Assembly: GCF_017094465.1 (NCBI RefSeq)
Contig: NZ_CP064791.1
Span: 124,001-188,000, forward strand
From: Halapricum desulfuricans
Lineage (GTDB): Archaea > Halobacteriota > Halobacteria > Halobacteriales > Haloarculaceae
DNA length: 64,000 bases
Direction of reading: 5' to 3'
The notes under the pieces are model-generated. The model searched no databases. It was not told where the DNA came from and worked only from the letters and a program-made list of their open reading frames with translations. Shown here in pieces: positions 8,054 through 16,561 of this stretch; position 1 is the first letter of the stretch, and every line of letters starts with the position of its first letter. The translations under genes and the position numbers were made by a program.

Positions 8054-8812
8054 ATGATTGATGATAATATACCTCTGCTATTGATAACTACTAGTAGTAG
8101 AAAGTTCGACCACTTGCGGTATTTATCTCACCATAACAATTTAACTCAAAATCATAATGTCGTGTTAGCGCAGGTTCCTTGGGAATACCAAGAGATTCAA
8201 TCGGACAATATGGATCTGTTGTTATCTGAAGCTATCCAAAGAAAGATATTTGATGATATAAGAAATACCTTCTTTATGATTGAACAAACTTCGGTGTTCT
8301 TTGATGCGATGGATAGCAGGGGCCCTGGTCAATATTTCAAAAAGTGGTGGGACACTAAATCAGATGAGGATTTAAAATTGAAGTTCAGTCGAAATCCCGG
8401 CGCCACTATTGAGTCAGGATTAGCTCTTAATATTCCAGACCATGATCCTCTCATATTCACTAATACGCAGAAGGGGAAAATAAATATGGACGGGGAGATT
8501 AGAGAAGAGAATAAAAAGTACTCCTGGTTAAGTTCAGATGACTTTAATTTGTATTTCACTCCAAAAGGGTCTACAAAAGTTTATAACGAAATGAATATCA
8601 GTGAGTTTTTAGAATATGACTTTCGAAAACCGAATTTTGATCGAATCTGTGAACGGATTGGCGAGTATTCCTCTATAATAAGAAATAAAATCACTCCTGA
8701 TAGTATACGTACTGTAGTGGAGTCCAATATTGAGAACGTCATATACAAAGATACCGACTCTTTCGGGGAATCTACTGGCGATCCTAAACAATCCAGCTTG
8801 AGTGATTTATGA
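8054..8812 (+). CDS. Diverged Ham1/RdgB-like nucleoside triphosphate pyrophosphatase
   Basis: Ham1/RdgB enzymes hydrolyse non-canonical purine NTPs. This 252-residue protein shows the fold order of that family: LLLITTSSRKFDHL where relatives have the T-x-N-x-x-K nucleotide loop, FFMIEQTSVFFDAM in place of the acidic EDSGL segment, then GPGQYFKKWW, a beta strand ending IFTNTQKGKI, and YFTPKGSTKVYNEM where relatives have FxPxGxxKTFAEM. The normally invariant catalytic Asp of EDSGL is not obvious, so activity is uncertain. It overlaps the next gene by 4 bases (ATGA), so the two are coupled. AT-rich. Confidence 0.55.
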   Translation: MIDDNIPLLLITTSSRKFDHLRYLSHHNNLTQNHNVVLAQVPWEYQEIQSDNMDLLLSEAIQRKIFDDIRNTFFMIEQTSVFFDAMDSRGPGQYFKKWWDTKSDEDLKLKFSRNPGATIESGLALNIPDHDPLIFTNTQKGKINMDGEIREENKKYSWLSSDDFNLYFTPKGSTKVYNEMNISEFLEYDFRKPNFDRICERIGEYSSIIRNKITPDSIRTVVESNIENVIYKDTDSFGESTGDPKQSSLSDL

Positions 8813-9360
8813 GTAGATTGATTTTGTGTATAGTTGGACCCTCTTGTGCAGGAAAGACCACGAGTGCTGAATACATACAAGAAAGACGTGATACAGATCA
8901 CTTTGAGGCAAGTGAGTTCGTCAAAAGCCGATATTCTAACTCTACTTTTTCTGGTTCTTTAATGGAGTTTGTAAAAACGGAGTTTGACAGGGAGGGCAAG
9001 GAGACCTTTGCTAGGCCCGTATGTGGGGAAATATCTGAGGCTGATGAAAGTGAGGCGATTATTTCGGGCTTCCGGACGAAACAGGAGGTGGACTTCATTA
9101 AGAAAAAGTTTTCTGATGTTCTTGTAGTTGGATTATATGCAAATAGTCTACTACGGTACCAACGAAAACTAAGACGGGATAATCCCGAATCAGAATACGA
9201 ATATCAAGATTTCCTACAAAAAGACTTCATAGAATACAATTTTGGGATTATGGAAATGTTCGACAGTGAAGAAGACATTTTAATCGTGAACGAGGGAACA
9301 CTCGATAATCTATATACTACGATAGATGAACAGATTCTAAGTAAAATAGATTCGAATTAG
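8809..9360 (+). CDS. P-loop nucleotide kinase-like protein
   Basis: 183 residues. A Walker A loop at residues 9-16 (GPSCAGKT) follows the first beta strand. SEFVKSRY, EAIISGFRTKQEVDF and VVGLYANSLLRYQRK fit the core of an NMP-kinase or dephospho-CoA-kinase-like fold, the last with a lid-type arginine region. The substrate cannot be told. It is translated from an ATGA overlap with the Ham1-like gene, which suggests joint action on a nucleotide. Its stop overlaps the stop of the convergent methyltransferase gene by 4 bases. Confidence 0.6.
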   Translation: MSRLILCIVGPSCAGKTTSAEYIQERRDTDHFEASEFVKSRYSNSTFSGSLMEFVKTEFDREGKETFARPVCGEISEADESEAIISGFRTKQEVDFIKKKFSDVLVVGLYANSLLRYQRKLRRDNPESEYEYQDFLQKDFIEYNFGIMEMFDSEEDILIVNEGTLDNLYTTIDEQILSKIDSN

Positions 9361-11144
9361 TTTATAAATGACTCTATTTGTTCGACTTCCTCACCATTCA
9401 AGCCCAGTATCTCATACATGATTGAGTTTACTTTTTCCCATCGCTTGTTGTCGTAGTTGTCTGCCAATTCGTCTGCTACGCTCGGATCAATTTCCGTTGG
9501 CAATATAACTTGTAAGTCAACTAGGTCTCTCTTCATTTGTCGCCAGAAACCAGAGTCCATTTCAGGCAGAGATGATTTCAGTATGAACTCAAATACACTA
9601 CTATTTAATATGGCAGCCAAAGTCTTCAGATCACCATCATAGAAGATAGAGTAACAGGTGTTATGTGAGATCATCCTTTCTGCCACTGCAAATCGTGAGT
9701 GTGAAGTCAGATCAGGAGTGACAATTCTCCTTTCTGTTTCGAGGTTTGTTTTAATAGTATCGTGAGTTTCATACCACAACTTGCCTTTTTCTCTAACACA
9801 ATACCTATCTTGGAGATCAGGACGATGATATTCCAAATATTCCTTTACCTGAGGATAGTCGTCTAAATCTATGACCTCACCATTGCTATTATATGGGTTA
9901 AAGATATACAAATCTTGATTTATTTCGCCCTTTCTGATATTCTTTCCTCTAATTAGTGGATAAACCACCTGATTAGACATTCTTTGAGCATCAGATTCAT
10001 TTAGAATGAAAATATCATCGGCACCTGTAGCTATGCCCGCTCTGATTTGGATCCCCGTCTGTTTAATACGGGTCAAGTCCTTTCCTATCCGAGATCTCAG
10101 TTTCTGAATCTCTGGAGGCATAAATTGCCAGCTGTCTTCGCCAAGTTGGCTCTGTTCAATTTGAGCACAGTCACTGAATTCAGAGCGTCCTTGATCAGTA
10201 TTGAGAGAACGTCGTAAATCGTTTAGTCGTTCACTTGTAGTTTCGCAGTAAGTTAGGTAATTGTTTTTCTGATAGTTGGGGAAGGAAGTGTCCTGTTTTT
10301 GTAGAATTGTTATACAGGGATATGCATTGACAACGGGGAACGGATCATTCTCTATTTTGACTATTTGATCTATATATGTCCTATTAGTAATTATCTCCCT
10401 AAGATTTTTACCATAATCTGATTGGTGGAACCTATCTGGCGTTACGAAGCCAAGGCTGCCACCTCTATCCAAGAGTTCAATAGCTCTTTCAAAGAAAAGT
10501 AGATAGATATCGTATTTTCCAATAGCAGAGTCATATTTTTCTCTGTAAATTTTGTCCTCTTCAGAGGAGATTTCATCATGTCTTATATATGGGGGATTCC
10601 CAACGATAATATCAAATTTGTCAGAGGCAATCTCTGTCCTCTTATTCAGAGAGTTGGTATGATAAACCGGTAGTGTTGAAATCGGATTTCTTGCGTCTGC
10701 TGATCTGATTTCTCTTTTCAGGGTGTCGAGAATTAGTTGGGAAGTTCGCCAAACTGCGAGTGAATTAATATCGTACCCGTATATATTGTTTTTAACTGTT
10801 GAAATGATCTGGCGGGCTCCCTCCGGACTATCTGGATCATAGCCTATCTTAATCAACCGGTTACGAAGCCTCCTGACTATTTCTTTTATAAAAGAACCGG
10901 TCCCGCAGGATAGGTCTGCAATCTTCACATGTTCAATTTCATTTTCAGCAGTATAGTCTACCGAATCCAGTATAAACTCAACAAGTGATTTCGGCGTGTA
11001 TACATCTCCAACTCCTGAGATCGGGGTACCTTGGTAACCATCGATTTTTTCTATCTCAGAAGAGTCGTCCAAGATATCCGTAAGGAGGTCGTCACTAACA
11101 GAGAATGGCTGTAGTTGATCCGGATAATTCAATTCTTCTCTCAT
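9357..11144 (-). CDS. Adenine-specific DNA methyltransferase (Eco57I-like, N6 class)
   Basis: Predicted SAM-dependent N6-adenine methyltransferase, 595 residues. Motif I is DLSCGTGSF (residues 77-85), the catalytic motif IV is NPPY (183-186), and the motif X region GDVYTPKSLVEFIL precedes them, the order of gamma-class enzymes. The C-terminal half (about 340-560) looks like the target recognition domain of type IIG enzymes (TaqI-like specificity region, IRAGIATGADDIFIL, LIRGKNIRKG). No PD-(D/E)XK nuclease domain is seen at the N-terminus, so this is a methylase only, or a partner of the membrane protein just upstream at 11155-11880, with which it forms an operon (10-base gap). Confidence 0.85.
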   Translation of the reverse strand: MREELNYPDQLQPFSVSDDLLTDILDDSSEIEKIDGYQGTPISGVGDVYTPKSLVEFILDSVDYTAENEIEHVKIADLSCGTGSFIKEIVRRLRNRLIKIGYDPDSPEGARQIISTVKNNIYGYDINSLAVWRTSQLILDTLKREIRSADARNPISTLPVYHTNSLNKRTEIASDKFDIIVGNPPYIRHDEISSEEDKIYREKYDSAIGKYDIYLLFFERAIELLDRGGSLGFVTPDRFHQSDYGKNLREIITNRTYIDQIVKIENDPFPVVNAYPCITILQKQDTSFPNYQKNNYLTYCETTSERLNDLRRSLNTDQGRSEFSDCAQIEQSQLGEDSWQFMPPEIQKLRSRIGKDLTRIKQTGIQIRAGIATGADDIFILNESDAQRMSNQVVYPLIRGKNIRKGEINQDLYIFNPYNSNGEVIDLDDYPQVKEYLEYHRPDLQDRYCVREKGKLWYETHDTIKTNLETERRIVTPDLTSHSRFAVAERMISHNTCYSIFYDGDLKTLAAILNSSVFEFILKSSLPEMDSGFWRQMKRDLVDLQVILPTEIDPSVADELADNYDNKRWEKVNSIMYEILGLNGEEVEQIESFIN

Positions 11145-11154
11145 TTATTTCATA

Positions 11155-11880
11155 TTAGTCGTTTTCGATAGATGGTTGTCGCCCGTCTTGCCACAGAGAC
11201 TCGAAGTGCTGAGTGTAACTATCAACTAAGTCTCCGTCTGTTCGACCTAAAAAGGTTAGTGTGCTTCTGCTTGGTTCGCTTATAAAGTAGGGGCCAACAA
11301 AGGCTTTTGAATCGATCCTAAAGTAGTTTGCCGGCATAGCGTCGTAGTACCTGACTTCCAAAGTCTCAATTTCACGTTCATACAATCGCTGTGCGGATTC
11401 TCTTATTGTCGCCTGTAGATCGCCTCGCTCCTGATCTTCCTCACCATACCACTCACAGATGTCTGACTCAGGGTCTAACAATAGTAAACGAATCTCAACA
11501 TCTAGTTGCCCAAGGCGATTCAAAATATCGCCTAGATCATTTTGAAATCTAGTCAAAGAAATAGCCTGTATATGTAACTTATCGTCACATTGCCGCATTA
11601 GCTGTTCGTACTGTTCTTTTTCTGCTCTTCCTCTCCCGCTCTGGATATCCAATACACCCCACCGGTCCACCAATTCATCAATGAAATCTTTTTCTTTATC
11701 AGACACATACATTTTATAGTCAATTGTTCTAATAATCCCGCCCCCAACAATTGCTATTCCTAATCCAGAAATTGGAGATTGCGGACCAATAAAGTACCAA
11801 ATAACCACTCCAAATAAAATTATTGATGAGTTAGTTATTATAAATCTGCGCTTGGCTCTTTCCATCTGTTCTATATACAT
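11155..11880 (-). CDS. Membrane-anchored protein of unknown function
   Basis: 241 residues. Two hydrophobic segments lie at about residues 14-32 and 36-52 (IIILFGVVIWYFIG, then GLGIAIVGGGII), followed by a cytoplasmic domain of about 180 residues. That domain has alternating strands and helices: HIQAISLTRF, VEIRLLLLDPESD, NYFRIDSKAFVGPYFIS, then TLTFLGRTDGDLVDSYTQHFESLW. The arrangement recalls phospholipase-D-like folds, but there is no H-x-K-x4-D motif, so catalysis of that kind is not supported. It is the first gene of an operon with the adenine methyltransferase. It could be a membrane effector of a defence pair; this is a guess from context. Confidence 0.5.
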   Translation of the reverse strand: MYIEQMERAKRRFIITNSSIILFGVVIWYFIGPQSPISGLGIAIVGGGIIRTIDYKMYVSDKEKDFIDELVDRWGVLDIQSGRGRAEKEQYEQLMRQCDDKLHIQAISLTRFQNDLGDILNRLGQLDVEIRLLLLDPESDICEWYGEEDQERGDLQATIRESAQRLYEREIETLEVRYYDAMPANYFRIDSKAFVGPYFISEPSRSTLTFLGRTDGDLVDSYTQHFESLWQDGRQPSIEND

Positions 11881-12203
11881 TACTTGTTAACCAAAAGAGG
11901 GAGATTCAAAAATCCAGCCATTTACCACTCGGTCGTCACATGCAGTACTTCCTGACCGACGTAATCGGTGGAATTGGATCGCAGAATTGGCCCGAGAAAG
12001 TATGTGGATATAGATGTGTACAACCCCAGATGGCGATCGCCGCCCGTCCATAGCGGGCGAGACCTATTAGGATTCAGTTAGGAGTGAAATCAAGCTATAT
12101 TTAGCAATTTTCCACGGCCATTTGTGGTAAAAACATGATCATATGATGATTGGGCCTGAGAAGATTCACAAACCCTGTTTATACGGTAATTCCCACCGTT
12201 GTC
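11881..12203. other. Intergenic region with a GC-rich hairpin
   Basis: No gene in 323 bases. CGCCCG (12041-12046) and CGGGCG (12054-12059) form a 6-bp stem with a 7-base loop, which may be a terminator or protein site between the methyltransferase operon and the integrase operon. Base composition changes from AT-rich to mixed here. Confidence 0.4.
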
Positions 12204-13337
12204 TTAGTCCCCCCAGCACTTTCTGACGGCCTCTGCACGGTCTTCCTTGCGCTGGTGCTTCGTCCGTGGGTCATAGTGTTTCTTGATCACAGACACACTG
12301 ACATCGAAGCGCTGGCTAGCAAGGTCCTGCCGCAATCCTCCGCTGAGATGATTGACGATCGCCCCACGCCGAATCGCATGAGGATAGTACGACAGAGGGC
12401 AGACGTCCGCGTCGGGATCACAGCTTCCATCACAGTCCGGTTTTTCCGGTCCATCAGGCTGCCAACGGCAACTGGTTGCTTTGTAGAGCCATCGGCGTAG
12501 CGTGGCTTTGCAAGCCCGGCCGTACTCTGTGGCGAACAGTGGCTGTCGGCCGTACTCGTCGGTGACATCCGGTCGCTCGTATTTGATAAAGTGTTCGAGT
12601 GCCTCGACGACTTCGTCTCTAAGTTCGATGTACCGTTCCCCGTCTCCAGGGGTGTCGTCGTCTTCAGAGCCGTTCTTCAGTCGGGTACCTGTGTCGGGTC
12701 GGTGAGCGATCCAGAGTTCGTTCTCCTCTGGATAGAAGTCACAGAGGTCGAGCGAGTGCCCGTCACCGAGTCGGAGGCCCCCGTTCCAGAACAGCTCTGT
12801 TGTCGTGTGAATCGCTGTTCCATAACGTCGTGACCGAAGTTTTTCGAGGATTGCTGTCGCTTCGTCTGCGGGTAGTGCCTCATCTCGAGCGTTCGGTGAG
12901 AGCCCAAGTTCGTCTTTGGAGAGGATATTGTATACAGCCTCATCGCAGAGCTGGCGGTCGTTTAACCAGTTAAGCCAGGTCCGGACGTTCTTCGTATATG
13001 TGTATATCGTGGCATCAGCGCTGAACGAGGCCTCAAGTCCATCGACGAATTCGTCTACTAGCTCCGTCGTAATCTGACCGGGATGATCAACATTGTGGGT
13101 TTCGGCGAATGTGATGAAAACCGGGATCGTGCGCTTGTATTGAGCGCGTGTCGCCGAACTCCGTTGTTGGCGACGACGCAAGAATCGGTCGTATAGGTTG
13201 GACAACGTTGGTTGGTTCGAGTGACTGGAGTCTGTGGATGCCGTTTCGATTCCGAAGGCATCGAGTATCTCCTCGACAGCCTGAGAGTCATCAACCCCGG
13301 ACAGTGCCTCAACCAACGCGTCGGACATGAATATCAC
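12204..13337 (-). CDS. Tyrosine recombinase/integrase (second copy)
   Basis: 377 residues, related to the integrase at 5502. The core-binding domain is followed by a catalytic domain with the Arg of GGLRLGDG, the HAIRRG box (His and Arg) and the nucleophile Tyr in IKKHYDPR. It also has a four-cysteine insertion (CRWQPDGPEKPDCDGSC and a further Cys in DADVC). The start is either GTG 13337, which overlaps the stop of the upstream gene by 4 bases (GTGA), or ATG 13328. The overlap means it is co-translated with a degenerate recombinase-like protein. It is likely the mobility gene of a second nested element. Confidence 0.88.
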   Translation of the reverse strand: MIFMSDALVEALSGVDDSQAVEEILDAFGIETASTDSSHSNQPTLSNLYDRFLRRRQQRSSATRAQYKRTIPVFITFAETHNVDHPGQITTELVDEFVDGLEASFSADATIYTYTKNVRTWLNWLNDRQLCDEAVYNILSKDELGLSPNARDEALPADEATAILEKLRSRRYGTAIHTTTELFWNGGLRLGDGHSLDLCDFYPEENELWIAHRPDTGTRLKNGSEDDDTPGDGERYIELRDEVVEALEHFIKYERPDVTDEYGRQPLFATEYGRACKATLRRWLYKATSCRWQPDGPEKPDCDGSCDPDADVCPLSYYPHAIRRGAIVNHLSGGLRQDLASQRFDVSVSVIKKHYDPRTKHQRKEDRAEAVRKCWGD

Positions 13338-14236
13338 TCAATAATGCTCGCCATAGCGTACTTCCACACGTTCTCAGGACTAAGGGATGTCATTGTAGTA
13401 GTCGGTTCACACTCTGTATTAGCAAATTGATCAGAAATCTTCTCGTCCCCTCTGCTAAGTGACCGACGAATTGTTGAGGGCGCTGCACGCCCATGTGATG
13501 TGGTGAATAGCGGGGGCTCTTGTTCAGTGACTGAGTCACGATGATGCTCAATGTACTCTTTCAGGACCTGCTTGAGTTGATCGGACACCACCACTGTCCG
13601 CGTGTCAACTAACCCTATGGCAGCCACGAGATGTGTATCTGGAATCCCGATCTTGACTTCCTCGTTGGCTATGTCCAAATCAGCGATATTCAGGTCCAGT
13701 ATTGGTCCAGGACAACCTCTTGTTTCGAGGATAGTTTCCACGTATGCGTGCGTTCGAGTTCCGTAACAGCTGTGGCGAAGATAGTCAACGTAACACTCGA
13801 TCTTTTTCTCAAGACACGTTGGTTGCTTCCAATTAGTGGCCTTCGCCTCTACTCCGTGGAATCTGCCGGTACCTTCGTCCATATTTTCTTTGATTGACAA
13901 TACTATTTTTGCTGTCACGAGCCGCGGATCGTCTTGGTCCAGATAGGAAATAAAATTCGCAATCGTGTCTATATGTCCAGAAACGGTATCGGCACTTGTA
14001 GAGCGCGTCGAGATATGTACGATGTAGCTTGATGCAAGCTCTACCAGATTTTCAACAGCTGAATTCTCCTGTGTCCAATCGACAAAAGCATTGACACGGC
14101 TGTGATGGGCGTGAAAAGTGTTTTTTGGAGCAGTATTTGCAACCCTGCTTAGGTACTCCTCTGCTTCTTGTTGCAGGCACGTGTGCGAATTTCCTTTTAG
14201 ACGTGATCTCTTCGGGGGTCTACCTTGCATTCCCAC
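13334..14236 (-). CDS. Degenerate tyrosine-recombinase-like protein, partner of the integrase
   Basis: 300 residues. It has an N-terminal helical core-binding region and then segments that line up with the integrase catalytic domain (YGTRTHAYVETILETRGCPGP, DLNIADLDI, PPLFTTSHGRAAPSTIRRSL). The catalytic residues are missing: the TGLR arginine is replaced by TRGC, there is no H-x-x-R box, and no C-terminal tyrosine at the expected place (VWKYAMASIIE ends the protein). It sits directly upstream of the active integrase with overlapping stop and start. It may be a DNA-binding or directionality partner, or a decayed copy; the intact frame and coupling favour a retained role. Confidence 0.6.
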   Translation of the reverse strand: MGMQGRPPKRSRLKGNSHTCLQQEAEEYLSRVANTAPKNTFHAHHSRVNAFVDWTQENSAVENLVELASSYIVHISTRSTSADTVSGHIDTIANFISYLDQDDPRLVTAKIVLSIKENMDEGTGRFHGVEAKATNWKQPTCLEKKIECYVDYLRHSCYGTRTHAYVETILETRGCPGPILDLNIADLDIANEEVKIGIPDTHLVAAIGLVDTRTVVVSDQLKQVLKEYIEHHRDSVTEQEPPLFTTSHGRAAPSTIRRSLSRGDEKISDQFANTECEPTTTMTSLSPENVWKYAMASIIE

Positions 14237-14434
14237 ACTGGCCCAGAAATACCGAAACCTGAACAGTAACAGGTGAGAAGGGGGCTTTCACTTGGCTTTT
14301 ATTAGGGTCTATTGGTTTGGTGAAGTTTGGTTTCCAACCAGTAGACTACACATCTAGGGTGTGATAAAACGATTCACAAGGTGTTTCTCGGAGCACTAAC
14401 TCGATGAATCAGCCGTTAGAACGTATATGTGTCT

Positions 14435-14758
14435 TTATCGGGTATCATCATTCGTCCCTCGGGCAATTCGAGCATTCTGAAGCGGGCAAACGAAGATAGT
14501 CCTGTCTGAGTGAACGAGTACGCGCAATCCAGCGTAAGCAAAGGTCACCGTCACGTCATGGGCGGGATCGTCGGTTATGAGTTCCTCTAATCCATCAATG
14601 TTAATGGCATCCGAGAGTGGCGGGACTGTTTCGACCGGTGTCTCCAACACTTCAGACACAGCCTCTATAATCGGCGTCGTTATCTCGTTCGGAGGCCGAG
14701 TCATGAAGTCACGTACGGCTATATCACGCTTTGTAATGCGGACCATTTCAGAAATCAC
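14435..14758 (-). CDS. HalOD1 output-domain protein
   Basis: 107 residues. The middle matches the HalOD1 domain of haloarchaeal signalling proteins: IEAVSEVLETPVETVPPLSDAI followed by VTFAYAGLRVLVHSDRTIFV. Many haloarchaeal paralogues consist of this single domain; they are assumed to be signal outputs, with no known biochemical activity. The start could also be the internal ATG of MTRPPNE. It stands alone between the integrase operon and an unknown gene. Confidence 0.75.
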   Translation of the reverse strand: MISEMVRITKRDIAVRDFMTRPPNEITTPIIEAVSEVLETPVETVPPLSDAINIDGLEELITDDPAHDVTVTFAYAGLRVLVHSDRTIFVCPLQNARIARGTNDDTR

Positions 14759-14933
14759 TCACAAGCGCCATTCTGTGGACTATGCTTACCACAGCGCAAT
14801 TCTCGATAACAGGCCCATTACCCCTCGATCGTTGACCGGTACTCCAACTGTATCGAACGATCCGTGTGCTGGGCATGCCAACTGTTCTATGACACCTTCT
14901 ACACATCATCTAGACGTAATGTAATTCCTGTTC

Positions 14934-16139
14934 TCAAAGGATTTCCACCAGTGGTTCTGCACCTTGTTGTATTAAATCCCACTCTCTTTGACTTATTTTT
15001 CTATCTTTTAGTTTATCATCTTCGGGATTAATGCCGTAATCGTGGAGCCACTCAATATTATCATTTTCTCTGAAATAACACAGCAGATCGCCGTAATCCG
15101 TTGTCACCCAATACTGTTCAGTATTGTCCCATTTGACAATTGGGGCATGCTCGTAGACTGCTGTAACAGACCGCGATCTGTTCTTTCCATCTTTTGCTAA
15201 TTTGTTAAGAGTCTCTGTCACATTTCCCTTGAAACTCGACTTATACAGGTCAATAGCTATTTCTCCTGAGTTTCGTTGTGATTTATTCCAGACCGATATC
15301 AGTATCTCCTCCGCATCCACCCCCGGCGCTGACGCTTCCCGAAGACTGTCCCACTCAGTGTCCAACTTGGTTCGAACCTTCTGTGCTTGATCTAAGGAGG
15401 TGTTGTCTAGAAGACCCTCCACAACAGATCTTATTGACTGTCTTTTGCCAACGTCATTCTCGTACATGTAGCGTTGAGCACGTGAACTCACCAAGCCAGA
15501 GAGAAGGTCACTATACGCAAGATCAAACTCACTCAGTACATCCGTGAGAACGTTGTTTTCCTTCTCTTTCACCCCACTTTCAAATGAGATGAAATAGTTA
15601 TAGTGGTCCCGTTTTCTATTTTCGAGCCCCTCAAAAATCGCCTCTAAGTTCTTCCTCTCATCCAATTCTTGGCCAGACTCAGTTGCGCTGTGTGCAAGTA
15701 TAAAGCCCCAGATAAGATCCAATACCTCCTCTCTATTCTGTGCAAAGTCAGACATCATCGCAATGACTAATCCCAGGTCATAGCCGAGTTTCGTTTCAGG
15801 TTGATTGATCTCCTCTGTCGATAATGTGACCTTCTTTTCTGAGAGGTGTCGAGCGAACCCTTCCGTCTCCAATATGCTATTCCAGATTTCACCGGTAGCA
15901 TGAACCTCTCCCTGGTAATGGAGGAGAGCAATGTCGTTTAGCAACCACTGAAACCGTTCATCAAGAGATTCAAGACCATCCTCAATTCGGTCTTCTAATT
16001 CACTTTTCTTGTATGTGCTTGTATCCTCAGTGAGAATATATCTAACATCTTTCGTACTCAGACAATTAGCTTTGTTCGCAGATCGCTGATCTGCCTGCCT
16101 GAGAATACTCTGGAGTATGTGGGTTTCAAATCCAGCCAT
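14934..16139 (-). CDS. Hypothetical protein, mostly helical
   Basis: 401 residues from MAGFETHILQSIL at 16139; the frame runs open to 16247 but the extra 36 residues lack protein character and would crowd the divergent gene. It is rich in charged residues and predicted helices, with no transmembrane segment, cysteine cluster or nucleotide loop. A C-terminal stretch (VTAVYEHAPIVKWDNTEQYWVTTDYGDLLCYF) has the look of a winged-helix tail. I do not recognise the family. It is divergent from the serine recombinase, and may be cargo or a regulator of it. Confidence 0.6.
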   Translation of the reverse strand: MAGFETHILQSILRQADQRSANKANCLSTKDVRYILTEDTSTYKKSELEDRIEDGLESLDERFQWLLNDIALLHYQGEVHATGEIWNSILETEGFARHLSEKKVTLSTEEINQPETKLGYDLGLVIAMMSDFAQNREEVLDLIWGFILAHSATESGQELDERKNLEAIFEGLENRKRDHYNYFISFESGVKEKENNVLTDVLSEFDLAYSDLLSGLVSSRAQRYMYENDVGKRQSIRSVVEGLLDNTSLDQAQKVRTKLDTEWDSLREASAPGVDAEEILISVWNKSQRNSGEIAIDLYKSSFKGNVTETLNKLAKDGKNRSRSVTAVYEHAPIVKWDNTEQYWVTTDYGDLLCYFRENDNIEWLHDYGINPEDDKLKDRKISQREWDLIQQGAEPLVEIL

Positions 16140-16497
16140 GGCTGAGGAAACTGCTGAATGCCTTATAAACTCCGTTGTAAAGGGGTGTTCTCTCCACAGC
16201 AATACCGGAGTTATCATCTGAGCGGCAAGTGATGGTCTCCGAAGCAATACGACAACTTGCAGAACGGTTCACGACACGTGGTAAACTGAACAGTACCGGA
16301 TCTCAGGCACAAGCTCTGCTCTGTGCTTTCACCCTCCAGATGATCCAGGTAGCCATCGCTGCTTGCGAACGCACACGTGACCAATTGTCTGTCTACTCAC
16401 TTGACTTGACTGGACAATTCGAAAAGAAAACTATCGCATCGCACAGTCGCTCTCCCTCACTCATACACCAAGGACTGTATGCAGTACATAAAGTAAG

Positions 16498-16531
16498 GAT
16501 GGACAAGACACCCATAGGTGGTTTGTCCATC
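16498..16531. repeat. 34-base imperfect palindrome
   Basis: GATGGACAA at 16498-16506 pairs with TTGTCCATC at 16523-16531; 14 of 17 positions are symmetrical around 16514/16515. It lies between the unknown gene at 14934 and the serine recombinase, in front of the recombinase domain. Candidate recombinase crossover site or operator. Confidence 0.5.
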
Positions 16532-16561
16532 TCTATTATATGTGGTGCATATATTCTGTTA

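Noticed and set aside
11155-11880. Phospholipase-D nuclease call for the membrane protein
   Set aside because: The order of strands is suggestive, but the H-x-K-x4-D motif is absent.
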